From Trichococcus collinsii (lineage in GTDB: Bacteria; Bacillota; Bacilli; Lactobacillales; Aerococcaceae), in contig NZ_FNQH01000003.1 of NCBI RefSeq assembly GCF_900107505.1, positions 62,001 to 126,000 on the forward strand: 64,000 nt of DNA, in the 5' to 3' direction. The position numbers and the translations under genes are program-made. Numbering within the stretch: position 1 is the stretch's first letter; every line of letters begins with the position of its first letter. The notes beneath the pieces were generated by a model. That model was not told the origin of the DNA. It did not search any database and was given only the letters and a program-made list of their open reading frames with translations. This document shows, piece by piece, positions 8,382 through 18,498 of the stretch.

Positions 8382-9218
8382 ATGATTAACTTGATAGCCG
8401 CATTGAACCCCGTCGCATTGTCGTTCGGTGGGTTGGAAATCCGTTGGTATGGTGTCATCATCGCGGTAGGCATCCTCATTGCCATGACATTGGCAACGAA
8501 AGAGGCCGAGAAAAAGGGGTTGGATCCGGATTTTATTGTCGATATGATGTTCTGGACGATACCGCTTGGAATCATCGGCGCCCGCATTTACTATGTATTG
8601 TTTGAATTGGATTATTATTTGCAGAACCCAGGCGAAATCATTCAGATTTGGAATGGTGGCATCGCCATTTATGGGGCATTGATAGCCGGGATTTTGACAA
8701 TTTACTGGTACACAAAACGAAAAGGGATTTCTTTTGCATTGACGATGGATATTTTGGCACCCGCAGTCCTGATTGCGCAATCCATCGGCAGATGGGGGAA
8801 TTTCATGAACCAAGAAGCGCATGGTGAGGAAGTGAGCCGCGCCTTTTTGGAAAATTTGTTCCTGCCCGAATTCATCATTGAACAGATGAACATAAACGGA
8901 ATATATTACCACCCAACCTTCTTATACGAATCACTTTGGTCGTTGGCCGGTTTTGTGCTGATCCTGTTCCTGCGCAGAAAAGGACAGCTGTTGCGTGTCG
9001 GAGAAGTGATGTTCACTTATGTCATGTGGTACTCGTTCGGCCGTTTCTTTATCGAAGGCATGCGCACGGACAGCCTGTATCTATTCGGACCTATCCGGGT
9101 TTCACAGGCGCTGTCCATCCTGCTCTTCCTTGGAGCAATGGGAATCTGGGCATACAGACGCAGAAATAATTATCCACCTGATCCCTACTACACAGACATC
9201 ACCAGAAAGGGAGCATAA
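8382..9218 (+). CDS. lgt: Prolipoprotein diacylglyceryl transferase
   Basis: A 278-residue polytopic membrane enzyme that moves diacylglycerol from phosphatidylglycerol to the lipobox cysteine of prolipoproteins. Seven hydrophobic helices can be followed. The Lgt signature GRWGNFMNQEAHG and the later HPTFLYESLW and YSFGRFFIEGMR motifs are present. Its substrates in this window would include OpuCC, LivJ, CamS, the VanY-type protein and the thioredoxin-like lipoprotein. A GAAGGAG site precedes the start. It lies between hprK and ppaX in one transcription unit. Confidence 0.97.
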   Translation: MINLIAALNPVALSFGGLEIRWYGVIIAVGILIAMTLATKEAEKKGLDPDFIVDMMFWTIPLGIIGARIYYVLFELDYYLQNPGEIIQIWNGGIAIYGALIAGILTIYWYTKRKGISFALTMDILAPAVLIAQSIGRWGNFMNQEAHGEEVSRAFLENLFLPEFIIEQMNINGIYYHPTFLYESLWSLAGFVLILFLRRKGQLLRVGEVMFTYVMWYSFGRFFIEGMRTDSLYLFGPIRVSQALSILLFLGAMGIWAYRRRNNYPPDPYYTDITRKGA

Positions 9219-9225
9219 TAGAGTA

Positions 9226-9876
9226 ATGAAATTCAAAACAGTATTATTTGATTTTGACGGCACGATTGCCGACACGAACAGGCTCATCAGCGAAAGCCAT
9301 TTTGTCGTCATGGAGGAAAATTTTCCGGGCCGGTTCAAAAAAGAGGAAATGGCTCAGTTCAACGGTCCAAGTTTAGAGGAAATATATGGGAATCTTGATC
9401 AAGGAAGACAGGATGAACTAGTCGCCCGCTACAGGGAAGTTATGCTGGAGAAGCATGATGAAATGATCGGCATTTTTCCAGGCATAAAAGAAGTGCTTGA
9501 GAACCTCAAACAAGAAGGCCTCAGCTTGGGTGTCGTATCGACGAAGCGCAGCGATGTGCTGAAACGGGGTATCGCTATCCTTGGGATCACAGATTATTTT
9601 GATACGATCCTCGGCTCAGGCGATTTTTCGCAACCGAAACCCGATCCCGAATCACTCTTCCTGGCTATGGAGCGTCTGGACGCCGAAAGGGAAACCAGCG
9701 TAATGGTCGGGGACAATCATCACGATATAGTCGCAGGCAATAATGCTGGTGTGACAAGCATTTTTGTAGGCTGGTCCGAAAAAACGACTGCCTTCATCCA
9801 ACCATATCGGCCAACAAAAATAGTCAACGATCCACAGGAGTTGGAAGAGTACATTCTTTCCGGTGTGAGAGTTTAA
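9226..9876 (+). CDS. ppaX: Pyrophosphatase PpaX
   Basis: A 216-residue HAD-superfamily hydrolase. Motif I is [11 protein letters not shown] with the nucleophilic Asp, motif II is VVSTKRS, and motif III/IV is KPDPESLF with [10 protein letters not shown]. In B. subtilis PpaX hydrolyses the PPi released when HprK dephosphorylates Ser-P-HPr, which drives that reaction, and the hprK-lgt-ppaX order here supports the same role. The start is the ATG at 9226, seven bases after the lgt stop with AAAGGGAG upstream; the longer open frame overlapping lgt is not real. Confidence 0.93.
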   Translation: MKFKTVLFDFDGTIADTNRLISESHFVVMEENFPGRFKKEEMAQFNGPSLEEIYGNLDQGRQDELVARYREVMLEKHDEMIGIFPGIKEVLENLKQEGLSLGVVSTKRSDVLKRGIAILGITDYFDTILGSGDFSQPKPDPESLFLAMERLDAERETSVMVGDNHHDIVAGNNAGVTSIFVGWSEKTTAFIQPYRPTKIVNDPQELEEYILSGVRV

Positions 9877-9895
9877 TCGAGGGGAAGCGAGCAAA

Positions 9896-10942
9896 ATGAA
9901 ACAAAAAGTCGCCGTATTGGGGGCAGGTTCTTGGGGAACAGCCTTATCCATGGTATTGGATGAGAATGGGCATGATGTCCGCCTTTGGGGGAATGACCCG
10001 AAACAAATCAAAGAAATCAACGAAAGACACACGAATGAGCATTACTTGCCAGGTGCCAAGTTAAGTGAAGCGATTGTGGCATACACAGATCTGAAAGCCG
10101 CCATAAACGAAGCAGACGCGCTCTTGTTCGTACTGCCGACAAAAGCGATCCGCGTGGTCGCGAAAGAAGTCGCAACGCTGTTGGACGGACAAACGAAGCC
10201 GCATCTGATCCATGCAAGCAAAGGTTTGGAGCAGGATACGCATAAGCGGATTTCCGTCATCATCCAGGAAGAGATTCCGGCTGAAAAGTACGACAGCTTA
10301 GTTGTCCTTTCCGGACCGAGCCATGCGGAAGAAGTGGCCAAAAAAGACATCACAACAATCACGGCCGCATCCGAGAGCGAGGAGGATGCAGGGTATGTTC
10401 AAAAACTGTTCATGAATCCCTATTTCCGGGTTTACCGGAACACGGATGTCATCGGGGTTGAGTTGGGTGCTGCTTTGAAGAACATCATCGCGGTAGGTGC
10501 AGGAGCGCTCCATGGATTGGGCTATGGCGACAACGCGAAAGCGGCTTTGATGACGCGCGGATTGGCTGAAATCAGCCGACTCGGCACAGCCTTTGGAGCC
10601 GATCCAATGACCTTCTTCGGTTTGAGCGGGGTGGGCGATCTGATCGTTACTGGCACAAGCCGCCACTCACGGAACTGGCGAGCCGGGGACCTGATTGGTA
10701 AAGGCCAGGACTTGGATGAAGTGCTGAAAAATATGGGAATGGTCGTTGAAGGCGTGGCGACAACAAAAGCCGCTTATGAATTGGCTAAAGAAAAAGGTAT
10801 CGAAATGCCGATCACGGAAGCCATCTATAAAGTGTTGTACGAGAAAGTCGATGTTAAAAAAGCAATCGAGGAATTGATGCTGCGCGAAGGCAAAGCGGAA
10901 CAATCTTCTCAAAATGTGGAAAAGGGGAGCCAGTCAATATGA
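9896..10942 (+). CDS. gpsA: Glycerol-3-phosphate dehydrogenase [NAD(P)+]
   Basis: A 348-residue cytoplasmic enzyme that reduces dihydroxyacetone phosphate to sn-glycerol 3-phosphate for phospholipid and teichoic acid synthesis. The N-terminal Rossmann motif [10 protein letters not shown] is clear, and [24 protein letters not shown] and [17 protein letters not shown] carry the catalytic and substrate-binding residues. It follows ppaX by 19 bases and overlaps galU by four bases (ATGA), so the whole hprK-to-galU block is probably one operon. Confidence 0.97.
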   Translation: MKQKVAVLGAGSWGTALSMVLDENGHDVRLWGNDPKQIKEINERHTNEHYLPGAKLSEAIVAYTDLKAAINEADALLFVLPTKAIRVVAKEVATLLDGQTKPHLIHASKGLEQDTHKRISVIIQEEIPAEKYDSLVVLSGPSHAEEVAKKDITTITAASESEEDAGYVQKLFMNPYFRVYRNTDVIGVELGAALKNIIAVGAGALHGLGYGDNAKAALMTRGLAEISRLGTAFGADPMTFFGLSGVGDLIVTGTSRHSRNWRAGDLIGKGQDLDEVLKNMGMVVEGVATTKAAYELAKEKGIEMPITEAIYKVLYEKVDVKKAIEELMLREGKAEQSSQNVEKGSQSI

Positions 10943-11832
10943 AGAAAGTCAGAAAAGCAGTGATTCCTGCTGCGGGATTCGGAACGCGTTTTTTACCTGC
11001 AACGAAAGCGATGGCAAAAGAAATGTTGCCTATCGTCGATAAGCCGACCATTCAATTCATCGTCGAAGAGGCAATAGCATCAGGGATCGAAGATATCCTG
11101 ATCGTAACCGGAAAAAGCAAACGTCCGATCGAAGACCATTTTGATTCGAATATCGAGTTGGAAGCGAATCTGCGTGAAAAAGGCAAAAATGAATTGCTTG
11201 AATTGGTGCAGGAAACGACCGGTTTGCGCATCCATTTCGTCCGTCAATCTTATCCATTGGGATTGGGTCATGCGGTTTTGCAGGCAAAAGCCTTTGTCGG
11301 TGATGAGCCTTTCGTTGTCATGCTTGGGGATGATCTGATGGAAGATGAAGTGCCGTTGACCAAACAATTGATGGATGCTTACGAGCGCACACATGCTTCG
11401 AACATCGCTGTGATGGAAGTGCCGCATGAAGAAACATCCAAATACGGAATCATCGATCCCGATCAGGAATTAGAGCCTGGCCTGTTCAACGTCCGCAGAT
11501 TCGTCGAAAAACCGAATCCAGAAGATGCTCCGAGTAATTTAGCGATCATCGGCCGTTACTTGCTGACTCCAGAAATTTTCGAAATTTTGGAAAATCAGAA
11601 CCCAGGTGCCGGCGGGGAAATCCAATTGACCGACGCCATCGATACGCTGAACCAGACGCAACGCGTCTTCGCAAAACGCTTCGACGGCAAGCGGTTTGAT
11701 GTCGGAGACAAATTCGGTTTCCTGACGACTAGCATTTCTTACGGTCTGACCCATCCTGAAATAAAAGATAAATTGAAAAAATATCTGGTAGAACTGGGCG
11801 AAAAATTGGTTGCCGAGGACGAAGGCAAGTAG
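10939..11832 (+). CDS. galU: UTP-glucose-1-phosphate uridylyltransferase
   Basis: A 297-residue nucleotidyltransferase making UDP-glucose from glucose 1-phosphate and UTP. The start [22 protein letters not shown] contains the nucleotide-binding GxGTR loop, with [10 protein letters not shown] and later [17 protein letters not shown] and GEIQLTDAI. It works with the phosphoglucomutase two genes downstream to supply UDP-glucose for glycolipid anchors of lipoteichoic acid and other cell-wall glycans. It is coupled to gpsA by an ATGA overlap. Confidence 0.96.
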   Translation: MKKVRKAVIPAAGFGTRFLPATKAMAKEMLPIVDKPTIQFIVEEAIASGIEDILIVTGKSKRPIEDHFDSNIELEANLREKGKNELLELVQETTGLRIHFVRQSYPLGLGHAVLQAKAFVGDEPFVVMLGDDLMEDEVPLTKQLMDAYERTHASNIAVMEVPHEETSKYGIIDPDQELEPGLFNVRRFVEKPNPEDAPSNLAIIGRYLLTPEIFEILENQNPGAGGEIQLTDAIDTLNQTQRVFAKRFDGKRFDVGDKFGFLTTSISYGLTHPEIKDKLKKYLVELGEKLVAEDEGK

Positions 11833-11878
11833 CCATTTAGGCAATCCAAAGCCAATTGATTTTTGAATAAAATAAGAG

Positions 11879-11924
11879 AGGCCGAGCCATCAATCGTTCT
11901 GCGATTCATGGCTCGGCTTCTTCT
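11879..11924 (+). terminator. Terminator-like hairpin after galU
   Basis: Arms GCCGAGCCA and TGGCTCGGC with further pairing of CAATCG to CGATT inside. The trailing tract is TTCTTCT rather than a pure T run, so termination may be partial. Confidence 0.7.
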
Positions 11925-12047
11925 CCATCAATGCGGCACCCTGAGCAGAATTGTGGCACAAAAAATAAAGTCAGAGTAAACTGAATAAGAATCAGATTTC
12001 GGTACTAGCCCGGAATAGACTTAACACCAGAAGGAGATACACTAAAC

Positions 12048-13022
12048 ATGGAACAAACTGAAAAAATTTATGACGTCATCGTCATCGGAGCCGGACCAGG
12101 CGGAATGACTGCGGCGCTTTATGCCTCCCGTTCGAATTTGAGCACCTTGATGCTGGAACGTGGCGTTCCAGGCGGCGAAATGATTAATACGGCCGAAATT
12201 GAAAATTATCCTGGCTTCAAATCGATATTGGGTCCGGAGCTGGCTGAAAGGATGTACGAGAGCTCCATGCAATTCGGAGCCCAGCACGCTTACGGAGATG
12301 TGAAACGCATTGTTGTCGATGGTGATTACCGCATCGTCGAAGCAGGCAAAAAATCCTATAAAACGCGTGCTGTCATCATCGCAACCGGCTCCCACCACCG
12401 CAAATTGGGAGTTCCCGGAGAAGACCAGTACAATGGCCGAGGCGTTTCCTATTGTGCCGTCTGTGACGGTGCCTTCTTTAAAGGCAAAAAATTGGCAGTG
12501 GTCGGCGGTGGTGATTCTGCCGTGGAGGAAGGGACTTACTTGACGCAATTCGCGGAGGACGTTAACATCGTGCATCGACGGGATACATTGCGCGCCCAAA
12601 AAATCATTCAGGACCGTGCCTTCAAGAATGCGAAAGTTTCCTTTACATGGGATTCCTTTGTGGAAGAAATTAAGGGAGACGGACAAAAAGTCACGGGTGT
12701 GGTGATCAGGAACAAGCACACCAACGAAATCACGGAAAATGCAGTGGACGGCGTCTTCATCTACGTCGGTATTTTGCCGCAATCGGATGCCTTCCTTGAT
12801 CTGGGGATCACGGATGAAGAAGGCTGGATCATCACGAATGAGCACATGGAAACGGCCGTACCGGGCATATTTGCCATCGGGGATGTCCGTCAGAAGCTTC
12901 TGCGCCAAATCACGACTGCCGTCGGAGATGGTGGGGAAGCCGGGAATCGTGCTTTTTCATACATCGAAGGCTTGCATGACCGTCTGGCAGCTGCTGAAGC
13001 TGCTGCCGAGACAACGGACTGA
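12048..13022 (+). CDS. trxB: Thioredoxin-disulfide reductase
   Basis: A 324-residue FAD/NADPH flavoprotein that keeps thioredoxin reduced. Seen: FAD-binding GAGPGGMTAALYASRS, the redox pair in YCAVCDG (Cys136 and Cys139), NADPH motif VVGGGDSAVEEG, and a second FAD motif GIFAIGDVR. A strong AGAAGGAGAT site lies before the ATG. It has its own terminator and probably its own promoter. Confidence 0.97.
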   Translation: MEQTEKIYDVIVIGAGPGGMTAALYASRSNLSTLMLERGVPGGEMINTAEIENYPGFKSILGPELAERMYESSMQFGAQHAYGDVKRIVVDGDYRIVEAGKKSYKTRAVIIATGSHHRKLGVPGEDQYNGRGVSYCAVCDGAFFKGKKLAVVGGGDSAVEEGTYLTQFAEDVNIVHRRDTLRAQKIIQDRAFKNAKVSFTWDSFVEEIKGDGQKVTGVVIRNKHTNEITENAVDGVFIYVGILPQSDAFLDLGITDEEGWIITNEHMETAVPGIFAIGDVRQKLLRQITTAVGDGGEAGNRAFSYIEGLHDRLAAAEAAAETTD

Positions 13023-13072
13023 ATTGATCATCATGCAACCGTAAATTTGTTGTCAAATCGATAAATATCACT

Positions 13073-13111
13073 AAAGTTCATGCTCTGATTTCAGAGCATG
13101 AACTTTTTTTG
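13073..13111 (+). terminator. Terminator after trxB
   Basis: Long perfect stem AAAGTTCATGCTCTGA / TCAGAGCATGAACTTT followed by T residues. Confidence 0.95.
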
Positions 13112-13148
13112 TAGATTCCATCTTTTCACTCAAATGGGATGCAAATAA

Positions 13149-13157
13149 TGTTATAAT
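13149..13157 (+). promoter_or_regulatory. Extended -10 promoter of pgcA
   Basis: TGT-TATAAT, a perfect extended -10, lies 32 bases before the start codon. No convincing -35 is visible. Confidence 0.65.
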
Positions 13158-13188
13158 ATAGCTAAACTAATATGGAAGGATGATGAAA

Positions 13189-14916
13189 ATGTCTTATCAA
13201 GAAACCATTGCACAATGGAATAATTTTGCCTTATTAGAATCTACATTAAAAGAAGAATTAAAGTCTTTGGAGGGAAATGAAGAAGCGCTGAAAGATGCTT
13301 TTTTTGCTCCGCTGGAATTCGGAACGGCAGGTATGCGCGGTATCCTGGGAGTCGGCATCAACCGGATGAACATCTACACAGTACGTCAAGCCACCGAAGG
13401 ATTGGCCCGTTTGATGGAGGCGAAAGGTGAAGAAGAGAAAAAACGCGGCGTCGCGATTGCATATGATTCCAGACACCAATCTCCGGAGTTTGCGATGGAG
13501 GCAGCGAAAACATTGGGGGCGCACGGTATTCCGGCTTTCGTTTTTGAAAGCTTGCGACCAACACCTGAGTTGTCCTTTGCGGTAAGACATTTGAATGCGC
13601 TAACGGGGATCATGATCACAGCGAGTCATAACCCGGCTGATTACAACGGTTATAAAGTATATGGAGACGACGGCGGCCAGATGACTCCTGACGATGCAGA
13701 TGCTTTGACTGAATATGTAAGAGCGATCGAAAATCCACTGACGATCCAAGTGGGTGATGAAGCAGAGCTGAAGGCAGCCGGCTTGATCAAAATGCTTGGG
13801 GAAGAGATCGATGCAATTTACCTTGATCTAGTCAAAACAGTGACCGTAGATTCCGCCCTTGTCCATGAAATGAGCAAAGAAATGAAATTGGTCTTCACTC
13901 CCCTGCATGGCACTGGCCAGATGATGGGTGAACGTGCCTTGAAGAACGCCGGTTTTGAAGGTATCTACCTCGTTCCCGAACAGGCAGTGGCCGATCCGAA
14001 TTTTTCCACCGTGAAATCACCGAATCCAGAAGAAGCAGGCGCATTCGAATACGCCATCAAACTGGGTACGGAACTGGATGCTGATATTTTGGTCGCGACC
14101 GATCCGGATGCTGACCGCTTGGGTGCAGCCGTCCGCAAAGCAAAAGGCGAGTACGTTGTTTTGACGGGTAACCAAATTGCTGCATTAATGCTGGATTACT
14201 TGTTACGCGCGAAAAAAGCAGCCGGCACATTACCCTCCAACGGTACAGCCCTTAAATCGATCGTATCCAGTGAGTTGCCGACCGCAATCGCAAAATTTTA
14301 CGGTGTGGATATGGTGGATGTTCTGACTGGATTCAAATTCATCGCAGAAAAAATCAAACAGTACGAAGAAGACCACAGCAAGGAATTCTTGTTCGGTTTC
14401 GAGGAAAGCTATGGTTATCTGGCAAAACCATTCGTACGCGACAAAGACGCCATCCAAGCCTTAGTGCTGATTGCTGAAGTAGCGGCTTACTACAAGAAAA
14501 AAGGCCAAACATTGTATGATGGTTTGGTTGAAATATTCGAAACACACGGCTATTATAAAGAACAGACGATTTCCGTCACGATGTCCGGCATCACTGGAGC
14601 AGAAAAGATCAAAGCGCTGATGGCTAAATTCCGTTCGGAAGCACCAGCAGAATTCGCAGGCATCGCCGTATCAATCACGGAAGACTTTGGCAACTCAACG
14701 AAGACATTCACTGACGGCTCCACGGAAAGCATCGATATGCCGAGCTCGAATGTGCTGAAATACTTCCTTGAGGATGGCAGCTGGATCGCTATCCGTCCCA
14801 GCGGAACAGAACCAAAAATTAAATTCTATATCGGTGCGAAGGCTGAGAGCCAAGTTGCAGTCGACGAAAAAGTCGCTGCTTTTGAGGCAAGCATCCGTAC
14901 GTTGACCGCTGAATAA
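13189..14916 (+). CDS. pgcA: Phosphoglucomutase / phosphohexomutase (PgcA type)
   Basis: A 575-residue alpha-D-phosphohexomutase interconverting glucose 6-phosphate and glucose 1-phosphate. The catalytic phosphoserine loop is [15 protein letters not shown] (Ser about residue 145), the metal loop is DPDADRLG, the sugar-binding loop is FEESYGYL, and the phosphate-binding loop is [13 protein letters not shown]. Length and motifs fit the PgcA/PgmB-type enzyme that feeds GalU for glycolipid and wall polymer synthesis. GGAAGGA ends eight bases before the ATG at 13189, so this start is better than the in-frame ATG at 13180. Confidence 0.95.
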   Translation: MSYQETIAQWNNFALLESTLKEELKSLEGNEEALKDAFFAPLEFGTAGMRGILGVGINRMNIYTVRQATEGLARLMEAKGEEEKKRGVAIAYDSRHQSPEFAMEAAKTLGAHGIPAFVFESLRPTPELSFAVRHLNALTGIMITASHNPADYNGYKVYGDDGGQMTPDDADALTEYVRAIENPLTIQVGDEAELKAAGLIKMLGEEIDAIYLDLVKTVTVDSALVHEMSKEMKLVFTPLHGTGQMMGERALKNAGFEGIYLVPEQAVADPNFSTVKSPNPEEAGAFEYAIKLGTELDADILVATDPDADRLGAAVRKAKGEYVVLTGNQIAALMLDYLLRAKKAAGTLPSNGTALKSIVSSELPTAIAKFYGVDMVDVLTGFKFIAEKIKQYEEDHSKEFLFGFEESYGYLAKPFVRDKDAIQALVLIAEVAAYYKKKGQTLYDGLVEIFETHGYYKEQTISVTMSGITGAEKIKALMAKFRSEAPAEFAGIAVSITEDFGNSTKTFTDGSTESIDMPSSNVLKYFLEDGSWIAIRPSGTEPKIKFYIGAKAESQVAVDEKVAAFEASIRTLTAE

Positions 14917-14926
14917 GGAATGCTAG

Positions 14927-14955
14927 AAAAAAAGAAGCCCGCGGGCTTCTTTTTT
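14927..14955. terminator. Bidirectional terminator between pgcA and the azoreductase gene
   Basis: AAGAAGCCC / GGGCTTCTT with an A tract on the left and a T tract on the right. It can end both converging transcripts. Confidence 0.92.
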
Positions 14956-14968
14956 GTTTGAAGGTTTA

Positions 14969-15589
14969 TCAGAAAGTCCTGGCCAATTGTTTGGCTTTTT
15001 CGATCGCATCCGCAACGATCTCATCAGCACGGTCCGGATATGTATCCATTCCTTCGACGAACAGTTGCGAGATTTCTTCGACTCCAAGGAAGCGGAAAAT
15101 GCTCTTGATGTACTGGCTGGCAGGGTCACGTCCGTCGAAGAGGCCGCCGTTCGCTTGGATATGCAGCAATTTTTTATCTGGGACCATTCCGACGGCTCCG
15201 GATTCCGTGTAACGGAATGTCTGACCGGCAACCGTGATGGTATCGATCCACGTTTTCAGACGACCTGGCACATGCATGTTCCATAGCGGATTAGCGATAA
15301 TGATCTTGTCCATGGACAAGAAATCATCCGTGTAGTGATTGAAGAGCGTCACTTTTTCCTGCTGACGGGAAGTCAATTGATCAAACAGCACGCCTTTCGA
15401 CAATTCCTTCCAGGCAGTCAAAAGATCCCGGTCGATTTCTGGGATGGCGACTTCGTAAAGATTCATGTCCTTGATGCGATCGTAAGGATTCACAGCTTTG
15501 TATTCCTCCAGAAAAGCATCCAGGACTTTCATGGAACGGGAGACGCTGCTGTCGAACGGATGCGCGCGCACAACTAAAACTCTGGCCAT
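14969..15589 (-). CDS. azoR: FMN-dependent NADH-azoreductase
   Basis: A 206-residue flavodoxin-fold oxidoreductase of the AzoR family, which reduces quinones and azo compounds with NADH. Seen: phosphate-binding start VVRAHPFDSSVSRSM, the FMN-contacting IIANPLWNMHVPGRLKTWID, and the loop IQANGGLFDG. AGAAGG precedes the ATG on the minus strand. It stands alone between two terminators. The physiological substrate cannot be told from sequence. Confidence 0.9.
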   Translation of the reverse strand: MARVLVVRAHPFDSSVSRSMKVLDAFLEEYKAVNPYDRIKDMNLYEVAIPEIDRDLLTAWKELSKGVLFDQLTSRQQEKVTLFNHYTDDFLSMDKIIIANPLWNMHVPGRLKTWIDTITVAGQTFRYTESGAVGMVPDKKLLHIQANGGLFDGRDPASQYIKSIFRFLGVEEISQLFVEGMDTYPDRADEIVADAIEKAKQLARTF

Positions 15590-15686
15590 AGAATAACCTT
15601 CTTTCCAATTTGTTATACCTACATGATACCATTTACATGCACAGATGATAAAGCATAACCACTACCTACAAACGAGAGGAACAGGT

Positions 15687-15723
15687 AAAAAAGAGAGTTA
15701 CCCTTGTCGGGCAACTCTCTTTT
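15687..15723 (-). terminator. Terminator after asnB
   Basis: Stem AAAAGAGAGTTACCC with GGGCAACTCTCTTTT around a TTGTC loop, with one mismatch, and A/T tracts on both sides. It sits between the asnB stop and the azoreductase start. Confidence 0.9.
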
Positions 15724-15742
15724 GCATTTTGAATCAACAATC

Positions 15743-17620
15743 TTAAGCTACGAAAGCTTCCGCGGACAGAGGCGTTTCATCGATGAAGAAACGTTTGTAC
15801 CAGACGAGGAAGATGTAGGCAGTCCAGATCTGACGGCCGTAATCCAATTTCTTCGTGTAGTTGTCATCGAGAATCTGCACAAGCTTTTCGGTGTCGAAAA
15901 ATTCTCCTGCATAGTCGGAAGCAAAAGCTTTTCTGACTTCGTTGTAGAATTCTTCTTCACGCAACCAGTGACGGATAGGAGTAGGGAAGCCCAATTTCGG
16001 ACGTTTCGCCCATTCTTCCGGTAGGACATCGGCAGCCGCTCTGCGCAGCACATATTTCGTATCGATTTCGTTGACGCGGTAATCGGAAGGGATGCGTTTC
16101 GCCAATTCCATGACCTCTTTGTCCAGGAAAGGTACGCGAAGCTCCAACGAATGGGCCATGCTCATCTTGTCGGCTTTCAACAGGATATCCCCAGGCATCC
16201 AGAGGTTCAGATCGAGATACTGCATCTTCGTCACATCATCTTGGCCTTTGACTTCGTCATAGATCGGTTTGGTGATCGAGCGGATATCCGGGCCATTTTT
16301 ATATGCTGGCTTCAGGATATCCACAGCTTCTTCTTCGTCCCAGACGATGGCCTGGCCGATGAAGCGTTCTTCCACTTTTTGGCCGCCTTTGACCAGGAAG
16401 GTCGTCAAGGTATTCTTCGGCAGTTTGTGGGCCAATTTGCCGATGCCTTTTCTTAGGCTGTAAGGGACTTTTTCATAAGTTTCCATTTTCTTGGATGGTT
16501 CATACCAAGAGTAGCCGCCGAAAATTTCATCTGCACCTTCACCTGAAAGTACGACCGTCACGTCTTTCTTCGCCAATTCGGCCAAGAAATACAAAGGAAC
16601 GGAAGACGGATTTGATTGCGGTTCATCCATATGGTATTGGATGGTAGGCAAGGCATGGAAAGCTTCTTCAGGAGAAATGTACTTGCGGACATTCTCGATG
16701 CCCAAGATTTCAGAAAGATCGGCAGCTTGGTTGGTTTCGTTGAACATTTTTTCATATTCGGAGAAGCCGACCGAGAAGGATTTTTCCGGTTTCATCAAGG
16801 CTGTTACCAAGCTGGAATCGACGCCGCCGGACAGGAAAGCGCCTGTCTTTACATCACTGATTTTATGGGCGCGGACAGAATCGGCCATTGTTGCTTTGAC
16901 TTCTTCCACATAGCTCTCCAAAGTACCGTTTTCGGCATGGAACTTTTTGTCCCAATATTCGACCGTATGGATATCGTTGCCTTTCAGCACCATATAATGC
17001 GCCGGTTTCAATTTGTGGACGCCTTTGAAGAAGGTTTCACCCATCGAAGAATATTGCAGCGTCAAGTAAGGGCGCAAAGCATCTTTGTTCACTTCTTTAA
17101 TGAAAGCAGGGTGAGCCAAAAATGACTTGATTTCAGAACCGAAAAGCAAGCTGCCGTCGGTTGTATTTGTTGTATAGTACAACGGTTTGATGCCGAAGCC
17201 GTCACGGGCGATGAACATCGTATCGTTCACTTTGTCCCAGATTGCGAACGCAAACATGCCGCGCAGTTGTTTCACGAAGTCATAACCGTATTCTTTGTAG
17301 CCATAGATCAAAACTTCACTGTCCGTTTTGGAATGGAAGACGTGCCCTTTTTGCTTCAGATCTTCGCGCAACTCCTGGAAGTTGAAGATTTCGCCATTGA
17401 ACACTAATACCAAATTTCCATCGGCACTGTACATCGGTTGCTTCCCGTTATCGGAAAGGTCGATGATGCTCAATCGGCGGAAGCCTAACGTTACCTTGTC
17501 ATCAGAATACATGCCGCCGCTGTCTGGCCCGCGGTGGACGATCCTATTCATCATACCTTCAATCACAGTCTGATGGTTCCATGCAGTCGATCCATGGATA
17601 TATCCAACAAAACCACACAT
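15743..17620 (-). CDS. asnB: Asparagine synthase (glutamine-hydrolysing)
   Basis: A 625-residue class II amidotransferase that makes asparagine from aspartate, glutamine and ATP. Cys2 of MCGFVGYIHG is the glutaminase nucleophile, with RHRG-like VHRGPDS and FNGEIFNFQ after it. The synthetase half has the PP-loop FLSGGVDSS (near residue 263) and GEGADEIFGGY. AAGGAG precedes the ATG on the minus strand. B. subtilis has three such genes; the AsnB type that amidates wall peptide diaminopimelate is a possible alternative, not separable here. Confidence 0.93.
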   Translation of the reverse strand: MCGFVGYIHGSTAWNHQTVIEGMMNRIVHRGPDSGGMYSDDKVTLGFRRLSIIDLSDNGKQPMYSADGNLVLVFNGEIFNFQELREDLKQKGHVFHSKTDSEVLIYGYKEYGYDFVKQLRGMFAFAIWDKVNDTMFIARDGFGIKPLYYTTNTTDGSLLFGSEIKSFLAHPAFIKEVNKDALRPYLTLQYSSMGETFFKGVHKLKPAHYMVLKGNDIHTVEYWDKKFHAENGTLESYVEEVKATMADSVRAHKISDVKTGAFLSGGVDSSLVTALMKPEKSFSVGFSEYEKMFNETNQAADLSEILGIENVRKYISPEEAFHALPTIQYHMDEPQSNPSSVPLYFLAELAKKDVTVVLSGEGADEIFGGYSWYEPSKKMETYEKVPYSLRKGIGKLAHKLPKNTLTTFLVKGGQKVEERFIGQAIVWDEEEAVDILKPAYKNGPDIRSITKPIYDEVKGQDDVTKMQYLDLNLWMPGDILLKADKMSMAHSLELRVPFLDKEVMELAKRIPSDYRVNEIDTKYVLRRAAADVLPEEWAKRPKLGFPTPIRHWLREEEFYNEVRKAFASDYAGEFFDTEKLVQILDDNYTKKLDYGRQIWTAYIFLVWYKRFFIDETPLSAEAFVA

Positions 17621-17682
17621 TTATACCACTCCTTAAGTATCTCTTGCTAGATCAGAATGTCTGTCCGTCTAGAGTCCAATCT

Positions 17683-17691
17683 ATTCTATCA
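17683..17691 (-). promoter_or_regulatory. Extended -10 promoter of asnB
   Basis: On the minus strand TGA-TAGAAT lies about 60 bases before the asnB start. The 130-base leader is too short for a T-box riboswitch. Confidence 0.5.
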
Positions 17692-17753
17692 CAAATGGAA
17701 AATCATTAAAAGAAATTATCCGATGGGAAAGCTCGGCGGAATCTACAGGAATC

Positions 17754-17791
17754 AAAAACAAGGCGTTCCACTTTGTAGGGAACGACCTTGT
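17754..17791 (-). terminator. Terminator of the opuC operon
   Basis: Read on the minus strand, ACAAGGTCGTTCCC pairs with GGAACGCCTTGT and is followed by TTTTT. It lies just after the opuCD stop. Confidence 0.88.
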
Positions 17792-17820
17792 CCTTCAACT
17801 TCACTGCGTATTTTGAGCAC

Positions 17821-18498
17821 TCAACGGGTACGTTTAACTTTACTGGAGGGATCCAGACGTTTTTCCATCAGACCCAACAGCCAATCGGCAAGAACGGCCA
17901 TCAGGGCGGTTGGAATCGCGCCGGCAAGGATGATGGCTGTCCCGTTCGTCGCATTGACGCCGCGGGAAATGATATCCCCCAAACCGCCGGCGCCGATGAA
18001 GGTGCCGATGGCGGTGATGCCGATAGCAACCACCAAGGCATTCCGCAAGCCGGCCATAATGACGGAAAGCGACAACGGTAATTCGATCAGATAAGTCAAT
18101 TGCATCCGCGTCATCCCCATGCCTTTACCCGTATCCAACAAAGCGGCATCCACATTTCGCACACCCGTATAGGTGTTTTTGATGATCGGCAGCAGCGAAT
18201 ACAGGAAGACGGTCGCAATGACGGTATCCGACCCGAGTCCGAGTCCCAGCATCAAAATGGATAACAGCGCCAGAGAAGGGATGGTCTGGATGACATTTGC
18301 GGCGCCGATGATCCAATCCGCCAGTTTTTTATTCCGTGCGATCCAGAAACCGAGCGGAATGGCTACAATTGCGGCGAACAGCACCCCATAAATGGAAATC
18401 AGAAAGTGGCGGGTGAATTGTTCGAAGACGTAGCTGGCATTTTCCCCATAATAGTAGAGCAGCTGCTGGAGCATATTCATTTCACTGAGGTTCATCAT
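17821..18498 (-). CDS. opuCD: Osmoprotectant ABC transporter permease OpuCD
   Basis: A 225-residue membrane protein with about five to six hydrophobic helices and the binding-protein-dependent permease (EAA) loop around GKGMGMTRMQLTYLIELPLSLSVI-type sequence. It ends IGAGGLGDIISRG, the conserved finish of QAT-family permeases. It overlaps the opuCC stop by four bases; two adjacent ATGs exist and GGAGG fits either. Fourth gene of the operon, as in B. subtilis opuCABCD. Confidence 0.93.
   Translation of the reverse strand: MMNLSEMNMLQQLLYYYGENASYVFEQFTRHFLISIYGVLFAAIVAIPLGFWIARNKKLADWIIGAANVIQTIPSLALLSILMLGLGLGSDTVIATVFLYSLLPIIKNTYTGVRNVDAALLDTGKGMGMTRMQLTYLIELPLSLSVIMAGLRNALVVAIGITAIGTFIGAGGLGDIISRGVNATNGTAIILAGAIPTALMAVLADWLLGLMEKRLDPSSKVKRTR

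Noticed and set aside
17621-17753. T-box riboswitch upstream of asnB
   Set aside because: The leader is about 130 bases, has no T-box sequence or terminator/antiterminator pair, and contains an ordinary extended -10 promoter.
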